Position numbers and translations under genes: made by a program
Assembly: GCA_949948715.1 (NCBI GenBank)
Contig: CATLGW010000002.1
Coordinates: forward strand, 51,486-115,485
DNA from: an uncultured Lachnospiraceae bacterium
Lineage (GTDB): Bacteria; Bacillota; Clostridia; Lachnospirales; Lachnospiraceae
Length of the DNA: 64,000 nucleotides
Direction of reading: 5' to 3'
Part shown: one piece after another, positions 58,483-64,000 of the stretch
How the letters are laid out: each line of letters starts with the position of its first letter
How positions within the stretch are numbered: position 1 is the first letter of the stretch
Notes under the pieces: generated by a model
Seen by the model: only the letters and a program-made list of their open reading frames with translations
Databases searched by the model: none
Told to the model about the DNA's origin: nothing

Positions 58483-59377
58483 CACAAAAGACATTACTAA
58501 GAAACGAATACTCCTCTTTCTCTCAATTGTGTTCGGAATATTGTATCTTCCCTGGATAATCGGTATGATTGCCCCGGCCCTGGGAGATACAATCTATGGG
58601 GTTATCCGTTTTCCGGCGGTGTTTATGGGAACGCCCGCCCTGGCTGTTTTTATCACGCGAAAGCTGACAAAGGACACGACCCCGCTGCCTTTCAGCACGA
58701 AAATTATGAAAAATAAAAGAGCGCTGTTATTCTCGGCGCTGATTCCCGGTGGGGCCATCTTTCTGGGCACGGTATTGTTCTTCTTGATGTTTCCGGAGGA
58801 TTTAGATTTTCAGGGCAAATACATTTCACAAACATATGGCGCCTTCGGCGCGCCGCAGGATATTGAACTGACAATCGGTTCCATGCTCCTTATGGGGTTC
58901 ATCGTTTACGCAATATCCTCCGTGGCATTCCCGATATGGTACATCGCCCTGGGGGAAGACATTGGCTGGCAGGGGTATATGCTTCCTCTGTTGTGCCGGA
59001 AAATGCCCGCGGGACGCGCCGTTATCATAAACGGCGTCTTATGGGGTTTGGCCCATGCCCCCCTCATTTATTATGGCACGAATTACGGCACGGATTATTT
59101 CGGCGCGCCCTATACCGGCATTTTGCTGATGGTAATAGTGACCATTGTACTTGGAACATGGATGTCTTATATCACATTAAAGACTGAGAATTGTATGTAC
59201 GCGGCAATTATGCATGGCTCCGCCGATGTGATCGGAGAAACGGGCGCATGGATATCGTTATCTTCCAAAAGCAGCCTGCTGGGTCCGGGACCAGCAGGGA
59301 TCATCGGTCTGAGCGTCTTGCTGACAGGGGCGGCGCTGTTATTCTTCAGACTGCCCGGCTGCGGGGAAGAAAAATGA
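58472..59377 (+). CDS. CPBP-family intramembrane metalloprotease-like protein
   Basis: A 301-residue membrane protein with about eight helices. The CPBP (ABI) motifs are: motif 1 LGEDIGWQGYMLPLLCRK (about 170), where the first Glu is followed by D rather than the usual EE; motif 2 LWGLAHAPLIYY with His; and motif 3 MHGSADVIG with His. These residues form the membrane active site of Rce1-like proteases. Bacterial members often accompany bacteriocin or peptide systems, but no peptide gene is nearby. It overlaps the TetR gene by 11 nt and is probably controlled by it. Confidence 0.8.
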   Translation: MEADTKDITKKRILLFLSIVFGILYLPWIIGMIAPALGDTIYGVIRFPAVFMGTPALAVFITRKLTKDTTPLPFSTKIMKNKRALLFSALIPGGAIFLGTVLFFLMFPEDLDFQGKYISQTYGAFGAPQDIELTIGSMLLMGFIVYAISSVAFPIWYIALGEDIGWQGYMLPLLCRKMPAGRAVIINGVLWGLAHAPLIYYGTNYGTDYFGAPYTGILLMVIVTIVLGTWMSYITLKTENCMYAAIMHGSADVIGETGAWISLSSKSSLLGPGPAGIIGLSVLLTGAALLFFRLPGCGEEK

Positions 59378-59442
59378 AAGCCGCGGATCTCATGCAAAAT
59401 CCTGCCGGAATCGGCGGCCGTCTTTTTCACGCGTTTCCCGAT

Positions 59443-59471
59443 TTGACAACCCCAATACCCTGGGCTATACT
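59443..59471 (+). promoter_or_regulatory. Promoter of aroA
   Basis: TTGACA (59443-59448) and TATACT (59466-59471) are 17 bp apart, 45 bp before the aroA ATG. Confidence 0.75.
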
Positions 59472-59516
59472 TAGGATACAGCTTTTAATCAAAGGAAGAA
59501 AGGCGGAAAACCACCT

Positions 59517-60881
59517 ATGACGACCCCCAGCGACCGGGCCGGTTACCCCGTGCCCGAAATCTACAGCGCCCTCCGGACCCGCCCTTTTGAGGACATATTG
59601 AGTCTGCAGGTGCCGGGTTCCAAGAGCATCACCAACCGCGCCCTGCTTTTAGCCACCCTGGCGGAGGGCGTCTCCACTCTGCGGGGTGTGCTTTTTTCCG
59701 ACGACTCCAGGCATTTCCTAAAATGCATTCAGGAACTGGGCTTTGAGACCAAAGTGGACGAGGCCGCCCGGCAGATCGCGGTAAAGGGCTCCGGCGGCAG
59801 GATTCCCCTGGGCGAGGCTTCGCTGTATGTGGGAAGCGCAGGCACCGCCGCGCGCTTTCTTACCGCCTATCTGGGCGTATCCCGGGGAGTCTATCATATG
59901 GACGCCTCCCCCCAGATGCGCAGACGCCCCATGGCCCCCCTCCTTAACTCCCTGGGGGAACTGGGCTGCGAGGTGGTCTATGAAGAGGAGGGGCGCCAGG
60001 GGTTTTTCCCCTTCACCCTGCGGGGCAACGGTTTTAAAAGTGCGGACATCACCGTGGACATCGCCCACAGCAGCCAGTTTTTAAGCGCGCTGCTGATCGC
60101 CTCCTGCCTGTCGGCGGAGGACTTTAAAGTAAAGGTACGGGGCGCCCACGGCATGGCTTACATCGACATGACCTGCCGCATGATGGAACAGTTCGGAGTA
60201 AAAACGCTCCGGGAGACCCTTGCGGACGGCAGCGCGCACACCGCTTTTTGCACCCCTGCCGGACAGCGCTTTCAGGCAAGAGATTATTATGTGGAACCCG
60301 ACGCCTCCGCCGCCTGCTACTTTTACGCCTGCGCGCCTCTCCTGCACATCCCGGTGCGGGTCTCACAGGTGCATTTCGATTCCCTGCAGGGGGACGCGGC
60401 CTTTATCCGAATCCTGGAACAGATGGGCTGCACCGCGGCAGACACTGCGGAGGGCATTGTCTTAAATCCCCCTGGGGAGCCTTCCTACCGCGGAGTCCAA
60501 GTGGATATGTCCGCCTGCTCCGACCAGGCTATCACCCTGGCGGCCATCGCCCCCTTCGCCGACAGCCCCACCGTCATCCGGGGCATCGGCCACATCCGCT
60601 TTCAGGAATGCGACCGTCTGCACGCCATGGCCGCAGAGCTGGGCAAAATGGGGATCCGCTGCGAGGAGACGGCGGACAGCCTCACCGTTTATCCCGGCCT
60701 TCCCCGGCCCGCCCTGGTGCAGACCTATGAGGACCATCGCATGGCAATGGGCTTTGCCCTCACGGGGCTTCGGGCCCCGGGCATCGTCATCTCCGATCCG
60801 GGCTGCTGCCGCAAGACCTTTGAAAACTATTTCGAGACCCTGGAGGATATGATCTCCCGGTTATCGACGAAAGTACAATAA
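59517..60881 (+). CDS. aroA: 5-enolpyruvylshikimate-3-phosphate synthase
   Basis: A 454-residue EPSP synthase joining shikimate-3-phosphate and PEP in aromatic biosynthesis. The S3P/PEP loop is LQVPGSKSITNRALLLATL (about residue 30), then GSAGTAARFLTAYLG and MDASPQMRRRPMAPLL. The catalytic Asp is in MSACSDQAITLAAIAPFA (about 340), and the C-terminal loop is TYEDHRMAMGFALTGL. It is about 25 residues longer than E. coli AroA, partly from an extra N-terminal segment. GGCGGAA precedes ATG 59517. It is followed by the carbamate-kinase-like gene after a hairpin cassette, on the same strand. Confidence 0.95.
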   Translation: MTTPSDRAGYPVPEIYSALRTRPFEDILSLQVPGSKSITNRALLLATLAEGVSTLRGVLFSDDSRHFLKCIQELGFETKVDEAARQIAVKGSGGRIPLGEASLYVGSAGTAARFLTAYLGVSRGVYHMDASPQMRRRPMAPLLNSLGELGCEVVYEEEGRQGFFPFTLRGNGFKSADITVDIAHSSQFLSALLIASCLSAEDFKVKVRGAHGMAYIDMTCRMMEQFGVKTLRETLADGSAHTAFCTPAGQRFQARDYYVEPDASAACYFYACAPLLHIPVRVSQVHFDSLQGDAAFIRILEQMGCTAADTAEGIVLNPPGEPSYRGVQVDMSACSDQAITLAAIAPFADSPTVIRGIGHIRFQECDRLHAMAAELGKMGIRCEETADSLTVYPGLPRPALVQTYEDHRMAMGFALTGLRAPGIVISDPGCCRKTFENYFETLEDMISRLSTKVQ

Positions 60882-60889
60882 ACTGAATT

Positions 60890-60921
60890 GCCGCTGGCGC
60901 GGCGGAATGGAAGGAAATATG
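60890..60921 (+). promoter_or_regulatory. Hairpin plus ribosome-site cassette before carbamate-kinase-like gene
   Basis: GCCGC (60890-60894) and GCGGC (60899-60903) pair around TGGC, followed by GGAATGGAAGGAAAT and ATG 60919. It lies in the 37-nt gap after aroA. Confidence 0.5.
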
Positions 60922-61857
60922 AGCAGAAAGAAAGCAGTCGTCTCCCTGGGGCATGACGCCCTGGGCTATACCACCATGGCACAGCGGGACGCGGTAAAAC
61001 TCACCGCCAGGGCGTTAGCCGACCTGGTGGAGGCCGGTTACCAGCTCACCGTGACCCACAGCAACGCCCCCCAGGTCAGCATGATCCACAAGGCCATGAC
61101 CGAGCTGCGCAGGGTTTATCCCGATTACACTCCCGTCCCCATGTGCGTCTGTTCCGCCATGAGCCAGGGATACGTGGGCTATGACATTCAAAACTCCCTT
61201 CGGGCGGAGCTGCTCTCCCGGGGCATATCGAAGCCGGTGAGCACCGTCCTGACTCAGGTGACGGTGGACCCTTACGACGAGGCATTTTACGAGCCCGCCA
61301 AGGCCATCGGCAGATACATCTCCAAGGAGGAGGCGGAAGCGGAGATCAAAAAGGGAAATTATGTAAGGGAATTTCCCGGCAAGGGCTTCCGCCGTATCGT
61401 GGCGGTTCCCAAGCCCATCGACATCGTGGAGATCGATGCCATCCGCGCTCTGGCTGATGCGGATCAGACAGTGATAGCCTGCGGAGGAGGCGGCATTCCC
61501 GTCATCGAGCAAAAGCACGCGCTAAAGGGCGCTTCCGCGGTGATTGAGAAGGACGCCATCGCCGGAAAGCTGGCGGCGGAGCTTCGGGCGGACGAACTGA
61601 TCATTTTGACCGGAGTGGACTGGGTGTACAAAGATTTCGGGACCGAAACCCAAACTCCCCTCCCCTCCCTGAGCGTGGCCCAGGCCCGGGAGCTGTCCTG
61701 CCAGGGCCAGTTCGAGGCCGGCACCATGCTGCCCAAGATCGACGCCGCCATCGCCTATCTGGAGAAAGCGCCCCGGGGAAAGGTTCTCATTACCTCCATG
61801 AAATGCATCAAGGACGCCGTCAAGGGCAGGGCCGGCACCGTGGTCACAGCAAAGTAA
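60919..61857 (+). CDS. Carbamate-kinase-like amino acid kinase family protein with altered motifs
   Basis: A 312-residue amino acid kinase family protein whose overall layout follows ArcC. The conserved ALGGNA becomes SLGHDALGYT (about residue 10), and HGNGPQVG becomes HSNAPQVSMI (about 50). Later blocks are closer: CGGGGIPVIEQ, SAVIEKDAIAGKLAAEL, ILTGVDWVYKDFG and FEAGTMLPKIDAAI. The first two blocks normally contact phosphate and carbamate, so the substrate may differ. No arcA or arcB is nearby. ATG 60919 is chosen, with GGAAGG upstream. It may be cotranscribed with aroA. Confidence 0.75.
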   Translation: MSRKKAVVSLGHDALGYTTMAQRDAVKLTARALADLVEAGYQLTVTHSNAPQVSMIHKAMTELRRVYPDYTPVPMCVCSAMSQGYVGYDIQNSLRAELLSRGISKPVSTVLTQVTVDPYDEAFYEPAKAIGRYISKEEAEAEIKKGNYVREFPGKGFRRIVAVPKPIDIVEIDAIRALADADQTVIACGGGGIPVIEQKHALKGASAVIEKDAIAGKLAAELRADELIILTGVDWVYKDFGTETQTPLPSLSVAQARELSCQGQFEAGTMLPKIDAAIAYLEKAPRGKVLITSMKCIKDAVKGRAGTVVTAK

Positions 61858-61893
61858 CCGCCTGTATATTCCCCCGGCACAGACAAAATTCCT

Positions 61894-62349
61894 CTACAGG
61901 GAGCCCAGCACAACGAGCAGGGCTCCCGCCATAATGCAGAAATCAGACAGATTGAACACAATTCCCCGAAGCCATCTCCACCTTACGCCAAACCTCAGAT
62001 AGTCCACCACATATTTCCTGCGCAGCCGGTCATAGGTATTGCTGAACGCACCCCCCAGCAAAAGGGACAGCCCAAACAGAAGGAGCCCTCTGCCCCTCCG
62101 CCCCAGGGTGAACACAAAGACGGCCAGGCACACCAGCAAGACGGCCAGCGAAGTAAAGGCCACCGCCCGCTGCCTCCCCTGCCCCAGGTTAAGCATCATG
62201 CCCCGGTTGTGATACCGGCAAAGAAGAATCTTTCCGCCCCAAAGCCTCCTGTTCTCACCCTCCCCAAGGTTCCCCTCGATTTTGTTCTTGACCCACAGAT
62301 CCCCCAGGAAAATCACTCCCATGATTCCCACACAAACCGCCAATGTCAT
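61894..62349 (-). CDS. lspA: Signal peptidase II-like protein
   Basis: A 151-residue membrane protein with four helices. The two catalytic Asp fit the LspA motifs: SNTYDRLRRKYVVDYLRF and FNLSDFCIMAGALLV, and the N-terminal DLWVKNKIEGNL segment is also typical. LspA cleaves prolipoproteins before the lipid-modified Cys. The sequence is diverged (SNTYDR for GNxxDR), so another LspA may exist elsewhere. GGAGG precedes ATG 62349. It lies 61 nt after a 24-codon Cys-rich ORF with its own promoter, so the two are probably cotranscribed. Confidence 0.8.
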   Translation of the reverse strand: MTLAVCVGIMGVIFLGDLWVKNKIEGNLGEGENRRLWGGKILLCRYHNRGMMLNLGQGRQRAVAFTSLAVLLVCLAVFVFTLGRRGRGLLLFGLSLLLGGAFSNTYDRLRRKYVVDYLRFGVRWRWLRGIVFNLSDFCIMAGALLVVLGSL

Positions 62350-62410
62350 GGCCTTCCCTCCTGCCTTACGCTCCGATTCTCACAATCAGCCAAAAGCAAC
62401 GAAACCGACT

Positions 62411-62485
62411 TTATTTATACCCTCTTTGTCTAAGGCATTCATAGCATTTTCTGCAACAAATATTCATCACCCTAATCGTTATCAT
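62411..62485 (-). CDS. Predicted 24-residue Cys-rich leader peptide or microprotein
   Basis: The ORF starts at ATG 62485, with AAGGAG seven bases upstream, and encodes MITIRVMNICC followed by RKCYECLRQRGYK and a TAA stop at 62411-62413. Four Cys in the pattern CC-x2-C-x2-C give a zinc-knuckle-like cluster. A promoter with perfect TATAAT lies 36 bp upstream. It precedes lspA by 61 nt. It could be a small regulatory protein, a leader peptide, or a chance frame; the start signals argue for translation. No family was recognised. Confidence 0.45.
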   Translation of the reverse strand: MITIRVMNICCRKCYECLRQRGYK

Positions 62486-62520
62486 AAGGTTTCTCCTTAG
62501 AATTCCAGTTGATATTCTTG

Positions 62521-62549
62521 ATTATAAAATATTTACCTGCTACCCGCAA
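62521..62549 (-). promoter_or_regulatory. Promoter of Cys-rich ORF and lspA
   Basis: On the minus strand TTGCGG (62544-62549) and TATAAT (62521-62526) are 17 bp apart, giving a leader of about 30 nt to the 24-codon ORF. Confidence 0.65.
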
Positions 62550-62610
62550 TACATATTGACAGAATGAAATTTACAGAGCGAGCCTGGAACGGCAGCCCGT
62601 TCTCTGTGAA

Positions 62611-62652
62611 ATAAAAAACGGCCGCCTGCCCGAATCTTGGCATGGCGGCCGC
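62611..62652 (-). terminator. Terminator of hsp20
   Basis: CGGCCGCC and GGCGGCCG pair perfectly around a 17-nt loop, with a T run on the minus strand. It lies 64 bp beyond the hsp20 stop. The rest of the stretch to 62520 carries no gene that I can see. Confidence 0.85.
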
Positions 62653-62715
62653 TTCCTTTATATTTTGCAGACTCCCTCTTTTCCGGGAAATATCTCTGGG
62701 ATTCCTCCTGAACCC

Positions 62716-63186
62716 TTATCCCTCGATGGCGATATAGGGACTCTGCTCCACCTGCTTTGCCTCCTTCTTCGGCAGGGTCAGCTTCAGGATACCGTTCTCA
62801 TACCTGGCCCGGATATCCTCCTGGGTTACGGCATCGCCCACATAAAAGCTGCGGCTGGCGGAGCCCACATAGCGCTCCCTGCGTATGAACTTACCGTCCT
62901 GGCCGTTCTCCTCCTTATTCTCCTCCTTGGAAGCGGAAATGGTCAGATAACCGTTCTCAAGTTTTGCGCTGATTTCGTCCTTTGCGTAGCCCGGCAGATC
63001 CACGGACAGCTCATAGCCCTCCTCCCTCTCCTGAATGTCCGTCCTCATCACCTCGGCGGCGCTCTTTCCGCGGAGAGGATTCCTCCTGCCAAACCAATCG
63101 CTCTCAAAAGGGAAATTCATCCAATTGTCATCAAACAGGTTCTCTCCAATAAGGCTGTTAAAAGCATTCACACTTGGCAATAACAT
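62716..63186 (-). CDS. Small heat-shock protein Hsp20
   Basis: A 156-residue alpha-crystallin domain chaperone that holds unfolding proteins. The N-terminal LLPSVNAFNSLIGENLFDDN is the oligomerisation arm. The alpha-crystallin domain runs about 45-145, with ELSVDLPGYAKDEISAKLENG and YENGILKLTLPKKE, the A-x-x-x-n-G-v-L signature. The C-terminal IxI-type motif is YIAIEG. GGAGAG-type site precedes ATG 63186. The promoter's -35 lies inside a CIRCE operator, so HrcA probably represses it. Confidence 0.92.
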   Translation of the reverse strand: MLLPSVNAFNSLIGENLFDDNWMNFPFESDWFGRRNPLRGKSAAEVMRTDIQEREEGYELSVDLPGYAKDEISAKLENGYLTISASKEENKEENGQDGKFIRRERYVGSASRSFYVGDAVTQEDIRARYENGILKLTLPKKEAKQVEQSPYIAIEG

Positions 63187-63307
63187 AAGTCATCTCTCCT
63201 TTTTTTATAAATTTTGGCCCGTTGTCCATTCGAACGCCGGAGAAAGGAACCGTCCGGAAGGAATATCCTCGGCGGTATCGGTACTCTGCTTCCTTTGTTC
63301 TATATGT

Positions 63308-63336
63308 ACTATAACATTCATTGTTAGCACTGTCAA
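63308..63336 (-). promoter_or_regulatory. Promoter of hsp20
   Basis: On the minus strand TTGACA (63331-63336) and TATAGT (63308-63313) are 17 bp apart. The -35 falls within the CIRCE element. Confidence 0.75.
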
Positions 63337-63350
63337 TAGGTGAGTGCTAA
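63324..63350. promoter_or_regulatory. CIRCE element (HrcA operator)
   Basis: TTAGCACTG, nine bases, then GAGTGCTAA: one mismatch from the CIRCE consensus TTAGCACTC-N9-GAGTGCTAA. It overlaps the hsp20 -35, where HrcA binding would block transcription. Confidence 0.85.
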
Positions 63351-63386
63351 CGAATTTATAAAGTATTTCTTAAAAGCTGATAAAAG

Positions 63387-63712
63387 GTTCCGCAGAATGG
63401 TCCTGACCGTCACATCGTTCCAGTAAGGCGTCTCGCCCCGCAGGTTCGACCTGCCCTCCGCCATATAATAGAAGCCGCGGGGCGAGGGAACGCCCTACTC
63501 ATTCAGTGTCCGGGCGATTTTCCGAAAGGTGAACTGCTTGACGGCGCGGATTTTGCTGCTGGTATCGCGTGGGTAGAGGTCGTTCATGACATTTTTCTGA
63601 ATCACCAGCATCTCATTGTTCTTGTGAATGGTGTCCACGCCGTCATTGAGGGCGATGAAACGGCAACCCATGCTGGGGAAAACGATGTCCGTATACCGGC
63701 CCGCTTCGATAT
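63387..63712 (-). pseudogene. Serine recombinase relic, internally deleted
   Basis: Minus-strand translation gives IEAGRYTDIVFPSMGCRFIA, a LNDGVDTIHKNNEMLVIQKN segment and YPRDTSSKIRAVKQFTF, matching the catalytic domain of large serine recombinases. The next part jumps to KIARTLNE, a TAG stop at 63495-63497, then GVPSPRGFYYMAEGRSNLRG and PYWNDVTVRTILRN from the downstream DNA-binding region. The N-terminal catalytic Ser region and the end are missing. It is a degraded remnant of a mobile element integrase. Confidence 0.8.
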
Positions 63713-63832
63713 GAAATAGGTGTAATATAAATCGGGACAGATGCTCTCAAGAAATTTTTAAAAAATATCAGTGTTTTTTCATTTTTTAACGTACTATATA
63801 TGACCGGTCAATCAACACAGGAGGTGAAGTTT

Positions 63833-64000
63833 TTGAATGATGAAAAAATAATAACAGCCATCAAAAACCGAAGCGAAGCAGCGATTAACGAGACAATCAC
63901 AAAGTATTCCAAGCTGTTATGGTCGGTGGCAGAGGCAGTTTTGAGCCATATCGGGTCAGTTCAAGATGTGGAGGAATGTGTTGCTGATACATTCATCTAC
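63833..64000 (+). CDS. ECF-type sigma-70 factor, N-terminal part, cut by window edge
   Basis: The frame starts at TTG 63833 behind AGGAGGTGA and stays open to the window edge, 56 codons. It reads NDEKIITAIKNRSEAAINET, then ITKYSKLLWSVAEAVLSHIG and VQDVEECVADTFIY. The last part fits sigma-70 region 2 (D-x-EEC-x-ADTF). An ATG at 63837 is out of frame and stops soon. It begins about 120 bp after the recombinase relic. Regions 3 and 4 are beyond the window. An ECF or sporulation-like sigma factor is the best guess. Confidence 0.7.
   Translation, partial: MNDEKIITAIKNRSEAAINETITKYSKLLWSVAEAVLSHIGSVQDVEECVADTFIY

Noticed and set aside
62282..62500. 72-codon plus-strand ORF before hsp20
   Set aside because: It overlaps lspA on the opposite strand and has no ribosome site.
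1..64000. tRNA, rRNA or CRISPR array
   Set aside because: I saw no tRNA cloverleaf, no rRNA conserved stretches and no evenly spaced direct repeats with unique spacers.

Overview
The window looks like a chromosomal segment of a fermentative, Gram-positive Clostridia species, most likely Lachnospiraceae, with fairly GC-rich DNA. Reasons: a T-box leader ahead of aspS-gatCAB, strong AGGAGG ribosome sites with sigma-A type promoters, a CIRCE element ahead of hsp20, the DapL route to lysine and peptidoglycan, a Tad pilus locus without an outer-membrane secretin, and small families typical of gut Clostridia (DUF3892, TraX, DUF6020/DUF6056-like membrane proteins). I saw no rRNA, tRNA or CRISPR array. 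Both edges cut genes: an unrecognised minus-strand gene on the left and a sigma-factor-like gene on the right.

Layout. 1-1.2 kb: an edge gene, a decayed reading frame and a DUF3892 protein. 1.2-6.7 kb: promoter, T-box, aspS, gatC, gatA, gatB, all on the minus strand, a unit for making Asn-tRNA (and Gln-tRNA) by transamidation. 6.7-15 kb: an alkyltransferase-like protein without the acceptor cysteine, a heterodimeric ABC exporter, an MFS transporter with a divergent AraC regulator, and a PadR-TraX pair. 15.3-16 kb: two small membrane proteins. 16-21.5 kb: dapF-dapL plus two large polytopic membrane proteins. 21.6-31.2 kb: a membrane-anchored FMN-binding-like protein, then a long minus-strand series: a polar amino-acid ABC importer, a glycosyltransferase, hisC, a small membrane protein, a methyltransferase, hslO and nadE.

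31.3-41.25 kb is a Tad/Flp pilus operon of nine genes from one promoter: CpaF ATPase, TadB, TadC, a Flp-like pilin, two minor-pilin-like proteins, a CpaB-like protein, a 1389-residue secreted glycine-rich protein and an A24 prepilin peptidase. 41.4-43.3 kb holds two tiny membrane proteins and a serine hydrolase. 43.3-53.5 kb is an arabinose/plant-glycan cluster: GH51, GH2, a COG2407 sugar isomerase, a xylulokinase-type kinase, GH127 beta-L-arabinofuranosidase and an SDR protein. No sugar transporter, regulator or pentulose-5-phosphate epimerase is present in it. 53.6-64 kb: a D-Ala-D-Ala carboxypeptidase, a tocopherol-cyclase-like protein, cysK-rrf2, TetR-CPBP protease, aroA with a divergent carbamate-kinase-like gene, an unusual lspA preceded by a 24-codon Cys-rich ORF, hsp20 under CIRCE, a serine-recombinase relic and the sigma-like gene.

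The observations most worth following up are: the aspS-gatCAB T-box, whose hand-placed specifier contains overlapping GAA and AAC codons; a recurring hairpin-plus-Shine-Dalgarno cassette in front of at least five unrelated genes; the 24-codon Cys-rich ORF ahead of lspA; the giant glycine-rich protein in the Tad operon; the tandem repeat in the dapF leader; and the carbamate-kinase-like protein with altered active-site motifs. All folds, promoters and family calls were made by eye, without searches.
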